NCBI GenBank assembly: GCA_030630165.1
Contig: DAOVNN010000009.1
Span: 1 to 19,269, forward strand
Length of the DNA stretch: 19,269 bases
Source of the DNA: Candidatus Krumholzibacteriota bacterium
GTDB taxonomy: Bacteria; Krumholzibacteriota; Krumholzibacteriia; Krumholzibacteriales; Krumholzibacteriaceae
Direction of reading: 5' to 3'
The notes under the pieces are model-generated. The model saw only the letters and a program-made list of their open reading frames with translations. It was not told where the DNA came from and ran no database searches. Below, piece after piece: positions 13,337 through 19,269 of the stretch. Position numbers and translations under genes: made by a program. How positions within the stretch are numbered: position 1 is the first letter of the stretch; each line of letters begins with the position of its first letter.

Positions 13337-14479
13337 TTAGAGTCTGCTCTCCTGCAGTCCTGTCGCGGCGATCATGCTCTGAGCGAGTTCGAGATTGCGG
13401 CGGTATCTGTCATTGTCGGGCTCGAGTTCGATGGCCGTTGTAAAAATATCCGCGGCTTCGATATATCTGCCCCTTCTCGAAAGGAAGCAACCCATTGCGT
13501 TATAAGCTACTCCGAATCCGGGAACCCTTTCCATGACCAGAGCCAGGTGACGTTCCGCTTCGTCGTCCATGTCGAGTTTATCGAGCACTATGCCGAGGTT
13601 GGTCTCGATCTGCTCATTCGAAGGCGCGAGCCTGTGCGCCTCCATCAAATGCTCGAGAGCCTCGATGAACTCGCCCTTCCTCTCGAGGACACAGCCGAGG
13701 CCGTTTCTCGCGTCGATATTTTCCGGATCGTGAGATAGCGTCGTGACATAGACATGCCGGGCTCCGTCGAGATCGTCGCGCATCTCGAGGACCTTACCGA
13801 GCAGAAGCATCAGCTTGCAGTTGGCCGGGTCGCTTTCCAGGGCGGTGTAGACCACGCGCTGCGCCTCTTCGAGCATATCCATCCTGATATAGAGATGAAC
13901 TGCCTTCAGGAGCACTTTCATCGGCGTTCCCTCGAGGAACTTCAGACAAGCGAGAGCGTCGGCTGCAGCTCTGCTCTCACCGGACCGCAGCAGGGTCTCG
14001 GCAAGAACAACGTGACTTCCCGCTTCGTGCGGCTCTTCCTTCACAGCCCTGCATGCCAGCTCGACAGCCCTGTCGCTGTCACCGAGGATTATCGCCGCAG
14101 TCGCCGCGTTTCTCAGGAGATTGACGTTGTTTCCGTCGATCGACAGACCATCAGCTATCGCGCCTGCAGCTTCCCTGATCCTGCCTGTCTCGAGAAGCGC
14201 AGTGCCGAGATTGTTGTGCAGGTCTGCCCTGCCCCCGTCCATAAGGACCGCTTCGGAGAACCTGTCGACGGCGCTGTTGCAATCGCCCTTCCTGAGCTGC
14301 ACCAGCCCGTCGAGATTGGCGAAGTCGGCATTGACCGGCTCGATCTGTCTGCCTTCGGAAATAAGCCCTTCCGCTTCTTCCAGCTTCCCCTGTGCCACGA
14401 GTGTCGAAGCTTTATCGTACAGGCTCTCGCCTGCTTCCCCGCCGCTACCGCGGCGCATTTCGATTATCTTTCCGCTCAT
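13337..14479 (-). CDS. Tetratricopeptide-repeat (TPR) protein
   Basis: The 380-aa product is built almost entirely of TPR units of about 34 residues. Visible repeat cores include LYDKASTLVAQGKLEEAEGL, FANLDGLVQLRKGDCNSAVDRF, LHNNLGTALLETGRIREAAGAI, LLRNAATAAIILGDSDRAVEL, NGLGCVLERKGEFIEALEHL and YNAMGCFLSRRGRYIEAADIF, roughly ten units in all. There is no signal peptide or membrane segment, so it is a cytoplasmic scaffold of unknown partner. The in-frame ATG at 14479 has AAAGG eight bases upstream. A GTG at 14488 extends it by three residues but sits on the ribosome-binding site. It stands alone, with 334 bp free upstream and the SAM-hydrolase promoter at its end. Confidence 0.87.
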   Translation of the reverse strand: MSGKIIEMRRGSGGEAGESLYDKASTLVAQGKLEEAEGLISEGRQIEPVNADFANLDGLVQLRKGDCNSAVDRFSEAVLMDGGRADLHNNLGTALLETGRIREAAGAIADGLSIDGNNVNLLRNAATAAIILGDSDRAVELACRAVKEEPHEAGSHVVLAETLLRSGESRAAADALACLKFLEGTPMKVLLKAVHLYIRMDMLEEAQRVVYTALESDPANCKLMLLLGKVLEMRDDLDGARHVYVTTLSHDPENIDARNGLGCVLERKGEFIEALEHLMEAHRLAPSNEQIETNLGIVLDKLDMDDEAERHLALVMERVPGFGVAYNAMGCFLSRRGRYIEAADIFTTAIELEPDNDRYRRNLELAQSMIAATGLQESRL

Positions 14480-14813
14480 TCCACACACCTTTCACAGACC
14501 CGAATAAACTCCCGCGGTCCGGAACGTTATCCGGCCCTGTAAGGCGTGATGAATACAAGAGATGTGCCACCAGCCATAACAAAGGGTTCTCATACGGGCG
14601 CTGATGTATGGGGAGGCGGGGCAGTAAATATATCTTCTTGATATTAAAGCAGTTGGAAGGCAGAAACAGCTCTAAGTCATACAGCGAATGCGCGCATTTA
14701 CGCACTCCGGCATAAAATCAAACAATCATTCTTCTTCTTTAGAAGCTTCCGCCTGGAAGCAGGCGGACCGGGGGTGCAGGAATTTTTGCCAGTTCAAATC
14801 CTGAATGGAGAGG
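14480..14813. other. 334-bp stretch without a recognisable gene
   Basis: No coding frame here has protein-like composition. The stretch contains a 12-bp palindrome AATGCGCGCATT (14687-14698), an ATATC/GATAT inverted repeat near 14630-14644, and a pair of mutually exclusive hairpins at 14745-14767. A TTCAAATCC string at 14793-14801 resembles a tRNA T-loop, but its stem does not pair. It must hold the TPR promoter and the end of the cutA transcript, but neither is clear. Confidence 0.5.
14745..14767. repeat. Overlapping, mutually exclusive hairpins
   Basis: GCTTCC (14745-14750) pairs with GGAAGC (14755-14760), and TCCGCCT (14748-14754) pairs with AGGCGGA (14761-14767), so the two stems compete. 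The element may be a terminator for cutA without a clear T-tract, an interspersed palindromic repeat, or a folding switch. Confidence 0.45.
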
Positions 14814-15131
14814 CTATTTCAGGAAGTCTCCAAGGTATGCGGCGTACGAGGGGGAAAGCTCCGAGATCTCGAGCGAGACGATCTCGGGCACGTCGTATGA
14901 GTGGTTCTTCTCGACGAGTTCCCTGACCTCATCGAATGAGGCTTCCGACGTCTTGATGATCATCAGCGCCTCCTCGTCCCTGTTCAGCTTGTTCTTCCAC
15001 TGATAGACGGAGATAACAGATGGAATGATGTTCACGCACGGCGCCAGCCCCGCGCCAATCAGCAGGTTGGCGATGCGTTCTGCTTCTTCTACTCCGGATG
15101 TCGTAACGAGGGCTATCCTGAACTCGCTCAT
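14814..15131 (-). CDS. cutA: CutA divalent-cation tolerance family protein
   Basis: From ATG 15131 the protein is 105 aa, the standard size of CutA1. The full family pattern is present: FRIALVTTSGVEEAERIANLLI, then LAPCVNIIPSVISVYQWKNKL, EEALMIIKTSEASFDEV, HSYDVPEIVSLEIS and YAAYLGDF. CutA forms very stable trimers related in fold to PII signal proteins. Its role in copper tolerance in E. coli is debated. AGGAG lies five to six bases before this ATG. The frame continues upstream to 15182, but that part covers the promoter and is not family-like. It diverges from the phosphodiesterase gene. Confidence 0.93.
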   Translation of the reverse strand: MSEFRIALVTTSGVEEAERIANLLIGAGLAPCVNIIPSVISVYQWKNKLNRDEEALMIIKTSEASFDEVRELVEKNHSYDVPEIVSLEISELSPSYAAYLGDFLK

Positions 15132-15162
15132 GAACTCTCCTTTCATACAGTCGACCCTCCCG

Positions 15163-15190
15163 ATTATACACTTCGGTCCCATGCTTTAAA
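15163..15190 (-). promoter_or_regulatory. Putative cutA promoter
   Basis: On the minus strand a perfect TATAAT (complement of 15163-15168) follows TTTAAA (complement of 15185-15190) with a 16-bp spacer. The predicted start is about 15156, giving a leader of roughly 25 bases before the cutA ATG. Confidence 0.5.
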
Positions 15191-15196
15191 AGACGG

Positions 15197-15225
15197 TTTC
15201 CAGCTTCGTGCCGTTCAGGTAGAAT
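15197..15225 (+). promoter_or_regulatory. Putative promoter for the YfcE-like gene
   Basis: TTTCCA (15197-15202) and TAGAAT (15220-15225) are 17 bp apart, with start expected near 15232 and ATG at 15255. It is back to back with the cutA promoter. The -10 matches at 5/6 and the -35 at 4/6. Confidence 0.45.
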
Positions 15226-15254
15226 CTGGTCAAACAATGAAAGGAAGTGCTGGA

Positions 15255-15743
15255 ATGAAGATCGCGATAATGAGCGATTCGCACGATCACCTCGAGAATA
15301 TCGAAAGGGCCGTCGAACTGGCGATAGAGAAGGGCGCGGAGATGCTGCTGCATTGCGGCGACATCTGCTCCCCGTTCGTCATGGACAGACTCGCGCCTTT
15401 TACCGGGCCGGTCCATGTCGTATTCGGAAACAACGACGGTGACCCGATGACCATATCAAGGATGGCTGAAAGGTACTCCAACATCACAGTGCATCATCAC
15501 ACGGGAGTGATCGAGACCAAAAAGGGCCTGGTCGCCTTCACTCATTACCCCGAGCATGGAAAGGGTCTGGCCGCCACCGGCAATTACGCGGTCGTCTTCT
15601 CGGGACATACCCACGTGAGGATGTCCGAGATCGTCAATAATACGCCGCACATCAATCCGGGAGAGATCATGGGACTCCTCGAAGGGCCGGGTTTCGTGGT
15701 ATTCGATCTCGACAGCGGCGATATGGAGGCAGTGGAGTTCTGA
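15255..15743 (+). CDS. YfcE/MJ0936-type metallophosphoesterase
   Basis: The 162-aa protein has the calcineurin-like phosphoesterase metal site of the YfcE/MJ0936 family: D8 and H10 (SDSHDH), D36 (LLHCGDI), N59/N60 and D61 (GNNDGDP), H97 (FTHYPEHG), H118 and H120 (SGHTH). Members hydrolyse phosphodiesters such as bis-pNPP in vitro with Mn or Ni. The biological substrate is uncertain. I chose ATG 15255 because AAGGA at 15241-15245 is nine bases upstream. An in-frame ATG at 15237 has no such site and would add six unrelated residues. It ends immediately next to the stop of the convergent PfkB gene, with no spacer. Confidence 0.92.
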   Translation: MKIAIMSDSHDHLENIERAVELAIEKGAEMLLHCGDICSPFVMDRLAPFTGPVHVVFGNNDGDPMTISRMAERYSNITVHHHTGVIETKKGLVAFTHYPEHGKGLAATGNYAVVFSGHTHVRMSEIVNNTPHINPGEIMGLLEGPGFVVFDLDSGDMEAVEF

Positions 15744-16670
15744 TCAGCTGAAATCGAGGTCCGGCACGCGCTCGCTGAGGAATTCGATCGCCTCGGGAAG
15801 CGTCGGTATACCGGTCCTCCCCCCGAGCCTGCGGCATTTCATGGCGGCGACGGCGTTGGCGAAAACGCAGCAGCGGCGAATATCCCATTCCCTCAGCACA
15901 GCGTAGAGAAAGGCCCCGTGGAAGACGTCCCCAGCGCCTGTCGTATCGACTGCGTCGACCTCGAATCCCTTCGCCTCGATATATTCACCTTCTGACAGGG
16001 CGATACATCCCCGCTCGCCGAGTGTCACCACAGCCGCATCGGGCTCGTACTTCATCATCTCCTCGAGCGCGGCTTCCGGTCCGCGGCCATCTGATATCTG
16101 ACCGGCGAACGTTTCGCTCGCGACGATGTAGTGGCAGTGCGGGAGTATCTCTCTTACTCCATCTCGAAGTGTGCCGGCATCGATCAGGACCTTCACCCCC
16201 GCGTCCGCCGCTTGCTTCGCGGCTGCCGCGGCAGCCGCCGGCTCGAGCGTGTCTACAAGCAGGCCTCTGCATGAAGTCACCTTGTCCATGTCGAGCTCAT
16301 CGGGCATAAGCGGCGTAAGCGTGCCGCGCGTCCAGAGTATCGTCCTTTTCCCCGTTTCCGAGTCGACCATGATAAAAGCGAACTGAGATAGAGCATCAGC
16401 TTCGAGGACGGCCGACGATACATCGACTCCCTCGCCGTTGAGTTTCATGAGCATCATCGCTCCCCGGTCATCTCCGCCTACCTTGCCGATGAATGCCGTG
16501 GAGAGGCCGAGCCTCGCCGCGGTCACAGTGGCCGTAGCGGCTGGTCCGCCGCCCTGTACCTCGAGCGTTTCGAGCTCGAGCTTGAGATTCTCTTCGGGGA
16601 AACGGGGAATCACACCGAGATAATCAATCGCCGTGTACCCGACGCCTGTTACGTCATATCGACTGCTCAC
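15744..16670 (-). CDS. PfkB/ribokinase-family carbohydrate or nucleoside kinase
   Basis: From GTG 16670 the protein is 308 aa, typical of ribokinase-like kinases. It has the N-terminal VTGVGYTAIDYL, the first signature EVQGGGPAATATVTAARLG with FIGKVGGDD, and the second signature DAVDTTGAGDVFHGAFLYA, where D248 is the catalytic base and GAGD forms the anion hole. It should phosphorylate a sugar, sugar phosphate or nucleoside with ATP. The substrate cannot be read from motifs. The frame is open to 16721, but those residues overlap the cstA end and do not look like protein of this family. GAGGAG lies four bases before the GTG. The start lies 17 bp inside the cstA gene, so it is coupled to the transporter. 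Confidence 0.88.
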   Translation of the reverse strand: MSSRYDVTGVGYTAIDYLGVIPRFPEENLKLELETLEVQGGGPAATATVTAARLGLSTAFIGKVGGDDRGAMMLMKLNGEGVDVSSAVLEADALSQFAFIMVDSETGKRTILWTRGTLTPLMPDELDMDKVTSCRGLLVDTLEPAAAAAAAKQAADAGVKVLIDAGTLRDGVREILPHCHYIVASETFAGQISDGRGPEAALEEMMKYEPDAAVVTLGERGCIALSEGEYIEAKGFEVDAVDTTGAGDVFHGAFLYAVLREWDIRRCCVFANAVAAMKCRRLGGRTGIPTLPEAIEFLSERVPDLDFS

Positions 16671-18339
16671 TGCTCTCCTCTTCCGGCATGACGCCCGCAC
16701 CCCTGTGCCTCGCGAAGGCAATGAACGATTCTATGACGAGCCAGAGCACGAGGAGAAGGATGACGCCGCCGACGCTCAGCAGGGGCCAGTGCCCCGCTTC
16801 GTAGTTGGTTCTGAGCCTTATCGCCATAGCTGTGACGGTCATGATAAGCATCCCGACCATCGGAACGAGCGTATATACGATCGGTTTGCCGAGCCTGTAG
16901 AGAAAGAGTGATACGGTCAGCAGGCCGAGCGAGGCGAGGATCTGGTTCGTCGTGCCGAACAGTTCCCAGAGAAGCAGGCCGACGGGCCTCCCGTCGACCG
17001 TCATCAGGCTGAAATAGCCGATCCCGACCACGGCGGCCAGGGAAGCGATGAACCTGTTGCGGAGTGGCTTGATATTGAGCCCATCGCCGAGTTCCTCGAG
17101 ATTGTATCGCAGCAGCCTCGTTCCCGAGTCGAGCGTAGTCATCGCGAAGCCGACAGCCATGACGACGATAAAGCTTCTCGCGATCCCGACAGGTATCCCG
17201 ATATGCGAGATAAAGTTGCCCGCGCCCTTTACGAAAGCGTCCATCTTCGCCGGCAGTCCGGCAGCCCCCTGCCACGAGGCGTAGTGCTCGAACCACTCGG
17301 CTCTCGAGACTCCCGATACGCAGGCGAGCACTACTATCATCGCGAGCAGCCCCTCTGCGGGCATGCCTCCGTAACCGATCGGGACGGCATGCGTCTCCCT
17401 TGCGAGCTGCTTCGATGTGGTTCCTGTCGCTACGAGGCTGTGGAACCCCGAGATCGCTCCGCACGCTATCGTGATAAAGAGAAACGGAAAGAGGGACGTC
17501 AGTCCTGTCGATGTATGGTTGACAGCCGGCGCCGATATCTGCGGGCGGGCTATGAAAAGTCCTATGTACATCAGGATCATCCCGATAACGAGCTGGTATG
17601 CGTTGAGATAGTCCCTCGGCTGCAGAAGAAGCCATACCGGCAGGACAGACGCCACGAAGGCGTACGCTATCAGGAGGTAGACCCAGAAGGGTGTGCTGAC
17701 TCCGGTCACCGGATGGCGCAGTCCGATCCATATCGAGAGGAACATCAGGGCCAGGGCAATGAGTGTCGCCGGTGCGAGTCTCACACCCCGCCGGTAAACG
17801 AGCAGTCCGACCATGACAGCCAGGGCTATAAGCGCGAAGACGGGGATTACCGCCTCGGGATAGAATGTATCGGAAAAGAGCGTCGCGATCACCCTGACAA
17901 ATGTTCCCATGCACAGCGAAAGTGTGAAGAATATCAGGACGAGAAATAATATATGCGCCCTTCGCCCGACGAGCGACCTCGTAACGTCGCCGATAGAGCG
18001 TCCCTTGTTTCTCAGAGAGACAAAGAGTGACGCGAGGTCGTGGATGCCGCCGATCAGTATCGAACCGAAGAGTATCCAGAGGACCGCTGGCAACCAGCCC
18101 CAGATCACCGCGATGGCCGGGCCGAGTATCGGGCCGAGACCGGCGATCGAGGCGAAATGATGCCCGAAAAGTACGATCGGGCTGGTAGGCACGAAGTCTA
18201 CTCCGTCTTCGAACGAGCTTGCCGGAGTCTTCCTGCGCGGATCGAGGCCGAGTATTTTCCTACCGAAGAAACGCGCGTAGACCATATAAGCCACGATGTA
18301 CGCGGCGAGTGTTACAAGTGCTATCGTAAGGGCGTTCAT
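16654..18339 (-). CDS. cstA: CstA-family carbon-starvation peptide/pyruvate transporter
   Basis: This 561-aa polytopic inner-membrane protein has about 14-16 hydrophobic segments and the motifs of CstA along its length: GHHFASIAGLGPILGPAIA, GIHDLASLFVSLRNKGRSIGDV, GTTSKQL followed by ETHAVPIGYGGMPAEGLLA, TTLDSGTRLLRYNLEEL and LLWELFGTTNQILASLGLL. CstA-type proteins import peptides and, in BtsT/CstA of enteric bacteria, pyruvate, usually under carbon limitation. It is shorter than E. coli CstA (701 aa) but in the range of many other bacterial members. GGGAG about eight bases before the ATG supports the start. The downstream PfkB kinase overlaps its end. Confidence 0.93.
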   Translation of the reverse strand: MNALTIALVTLAAYIVAYMVYARFFGRKILGLDPRRKTPASSFEDGVDFVPTSPIVLFGHHFASIAGLGPILGPAIAVIWGWLPAVLWILFGSILIGGIHDLASLFVSLRNKGRSIGDVTRSLVGRRAHILFLVLIFFTLSLCMGTFVRVIATLFSDTFYPEAVIPVFALIALAVMVGLLVYRRGVRLAPATLIALALMFLSIWIGLRHPVTGVSTPFWVYLLIAYAFVASVLPVWLLLQPRDYLNAYQLVIGMILMYIGLFIARPQISAPAVNHTSTGLTSLFPFLFITIACGAISGFHSLVATGTTSKQLARETHAVPIGYGGMPAEGLLAMIVVLACVSGVSRAEWFEHYASWQGAAGLPAKMDAFVKGAGNFISHIGIPVGIARSFIVVMAVGFAMTTLDSGTRLLRYNLEELGDGLNIKPLRNRFIASLAAVVGIGYFSLMTVDGRPVGLLLWELFGTTNQILASLGLLTVSLFLYRLGKPIVYTLVPMVGMLIMTVTAMAIRLRTNYEAGHWPLLSVGGVILLLVLWLVIESFIAFARHRGAGVMPEEESSEQSI

Positions 18340-18438
18340 GTTTTGCTCTCCCGCGGCATCTGCTTCCTCCAGAGCCGATAATCCCTGATGATGTTACTCC
18401 AATCGTCATCAGCGGACAACTCCATTTGGAGGCATCTC

Positions 18439-18467
18439 TTGCCTCATCGTCTCCCGTGGCATATTCT
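18439..18467 (+). promoter_or_regulatory. Putative promoter giving a leaderless Nudix mRNA
   Basis: TTGCCT (18439-18444) and TATTCT (18462-18467) are 17 bp apart. The usual start six bases after the -10 falls on 18474, the A of the Nudix ATG. No Shine-Dalgarno is visible before that ATG, which fits leaderless translation. The box matches are 4/6 each. Confidence 0.35.
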
Positions 18468-18473
18468 TGGTAT

Positions 18474-18980
18474 ATGGACGCTGGAAAGAAATACTGTCCC
18501 TGGTGCGGCAAGCCGCTTACGACCAGAGCTGAAGACGGACGGGTAAGGCTGTACTGCGAGGCCGAACAGAGGTTCCTCTACGAGAACCCGGTCCCCGCAT
18601 CGACCGCGGTACTTTTCGATGACAAGGACAGGATCCTTCTCGTCCTGCGCAACCGCGAGCCGGGCGCAGGCGAGTGGTCGCTGCCAGGCGGATTCGTCGA
18701 GAACGGTGAGAGCCCCGAAGACGCGGCGAAGAGGGAACTGCTGGAAGAGACCGGCCTTTCGGCGTACGGCCCGGCGCTTATCGACGTCATATACCAGGAG
18801 AGCGTCTTCTACGGGACCTGCCTGCTGATAATCGGGTACAGCTTTGAGGGATTTTCGGGTGATATCACACCTGGCGACGACGCCTCGGACGCGAGATTCT
18901 TCCCCCTCGACGAGCTTCCCCCGCTCGCTTTCGAAAGTCACCGGACTATTATGATGAAGATTGTTTCGCTGAGAGGCTAG
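18474..18980 (+). CDS. Nudix hydrolase with N-terminal partial zinc ribbon
   Basis: The 168-aa protein has a complete Nudix box at residues 73-95 (G73, E79, R87-E88-L89, E91-E92, G94), preceded by EWSLPGG. It should cleave a nucleoside diphosphate-linked substrate, such as NADH-, ADP-ribose- or nucleotide-type. The N-terminus is a zinc-ribbon-like segment with C8 and C11 (YCPWCGKPL) and C28. The expected fourth cysteine, three residues later, is E31, so metal binding may be lost or use another ligand. ATG 18474 is preferred over a TTG at 18426, which has neither a ribosome-binding site nor family-like sequence. Its stop overlaps the convergent gene's stop by three bases. Confidence 0.9.
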   Translation: MDAGKKYCPWCGKPLTTRAEDGRVRLYCEAEQRFLYENPVPASTAVLFDDKDRILLVLRNREPGAGEWSLPGGFVENGESPEDAAKRELLEETGLSAYGPALIDVIYQESVFYGTCLLIIGYSFEGFSGDITPGDDASDARFFPLDELPPLAFESHRTIMMKIVSLRG

Positions 18981-19269
18981 ATCCGCCACCTGTCGAGATC
19001 GTCGTCCGATGCCGGAGCGACCGTCATCTCACTTACATCTTCGCCTTTCGTAACGGACACCCTGCATGAAGCCTCCCGCTTGCCGTCGCTGTATCTCGCC
19101 GTGACCGCCGCTGCCTGCTGAAGTTCCTCGTCCGAGGCGTCGCCGATTACGACTGTTACAGGCCCCGGGTGGTCGAGGGTCGTCAGGTTGATGTTCCCTC
19201 CCCACTCAGATTCGAGATAGTCGTTCTCCAGTTCGTGCCTGCCTACGACGATCTTCACCCCGTCGGAAA
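18977..19269 (-). CDS. C-terminal part of an NFACT-R-like tail protein, probably PP-loop tRNA-thiolation type (5' end outside window)
   Basis: The frame is open to the right window edge, and 96 complete codons plus the stop are visible. The segment reads VKIVVGRHELENDYLE, then DHPGPVTVVIGDASDEELQQAAAVTARYSDG, then a Val-rich strand and a final PASDDDLDRWRI. The GR-x3-EN and AA-x-TARYSDG pattern resembles the NFACT-R-related (DUF814-like) C-terminal domain that I recall from MnmA/ThiI-like PP-loop proteins. The catalytic PP-loop would lie outside the window, so this is tentative. The GTG at 19258 is inside a continuous domain and is probably not the true start. It converges on the Nudix gene with a 3-bp stop overlap. 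Confidence 0.55.
   Translation of the reverse strand, partial: SDGVKIVVGRHELENDYLESEWGGNINLTTLDHPGPVTVVIGDASDEELQQAAAVTARYSDGKREASCRVSVTKGEDVSEMTVAPASDDDLDRWRI

Noticed and set aside
14445..14705. 86-codon minus-strand frame upstream of the TPR gene
   Set aside because: Composition is not protein-like, it overlaps the TPR start and ribosome-binding site, and no family resemblance is visible.
14780..14810. tRNA-like T-loop string (GTTCAAATCC) in the gene-free stretch
   Set aside because: The flanking five-base arms (GCCAG and CCTGA) do not pair, and no acceptor, D or anticodon arms are found around it.
15132..15182. Upstream extension of CutA to an ATG at 15182
   Set aside because: The extra residues do not fit CutA, cover the TATAAT promoter, and the internal ATG has a strong AGGAG site.

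Overview
The window looks like a piece of a bacterial chromosome from an uncultured or deep-branching Gram-negative lineage. It is GC-rich by eye and densely packed. A signal-peptide-bearing outer-membrane beta-barrel protein and CpxP/Spy-like periplasmic proteins imply two membranes. An archaeal-type bifunctional fructose-1,6-bisphosphate aldolase/phosphatase and frequent AGG, AGA and ATA codons would suit lineages around the FCB group and its neighbours (Krumholzibacteriota-, Eisenbacteria- or Zixibacteria-like), but this placement is a low-confidence guess. I see no insertion sequence, prophage, CRISPR array, rRNA or tRNA.

Layout. 2-496: the 3' end of a PgeF/YfiH (laccase-domain) gene converges on a small thiamine-binding-family (DUF77) gene. 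589-2408 (+): a class I/II aminotransferase is translationally coupled to an outer-membrane beta-barrel gene. 2487-4757 (+): a compact operon of a PTS EIIA-like protein, a two-CBS-domain protein and an ArsB/NhaD-type ion transporter, which looks like a transporter with its regulatory subunits. 4766-9085 (-): a stress or metal regulatory block holding two ECF sigma / membrane anti-sigma pairs. The upstream pair is followed by YbjQ-family and metallo-beta-lactamase-fold genes. The downstream pair is followed by two CpxP/CnrX-like periplasmic proteins, the last with a His/Cys-rich tail, and then a strong intrinsic terminator. The upstream sigma gene is split by a one-base frameshift at an A5 run, and an 11-bp-arm inverted repeat sits in its promoter region.

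9208-13240 (-): a DUF4870/Tic20-like membrane protein, a secreted DUF4097 protein, FBP aldolase/phosphatase, an RNase Z-like MBL protein and a SAM-hydroxide adenosyltransferase-family protein. The last four are closely spaced or overlapping, with a clear TATAAT promoter upstream. 13337-14479 (-): a TPR protein, preceded by a 334-bp gene-free stretch. 14814-15743: cutA (-) and a YfcE/MJ0936-type phosphodiesterase (+) diverge from back-to-back promoters. 15744-18339 (-): a CstA-family peptide/pyruvate transporter overlaps a PfkB-family sugar/nucleoside kinase. 18474-18980 (+): a Nudix hydrolase whose predicted transcription start falls on its ATG. 18977-19269 (-): the C-terminal end of a protein resembling the NFACT-R-like tail of PP-loop tRNA-thiolation-type proteins, cut by the window edge.

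The most interesting parts are the double ECF sigma block with its metal-sensor-like periplasmic proteins and broken sigma frame, the EIIA/CBS/transporter operon, and the SAM-hydrolase homologue that appears to have Leu where the family has its catalytic His.
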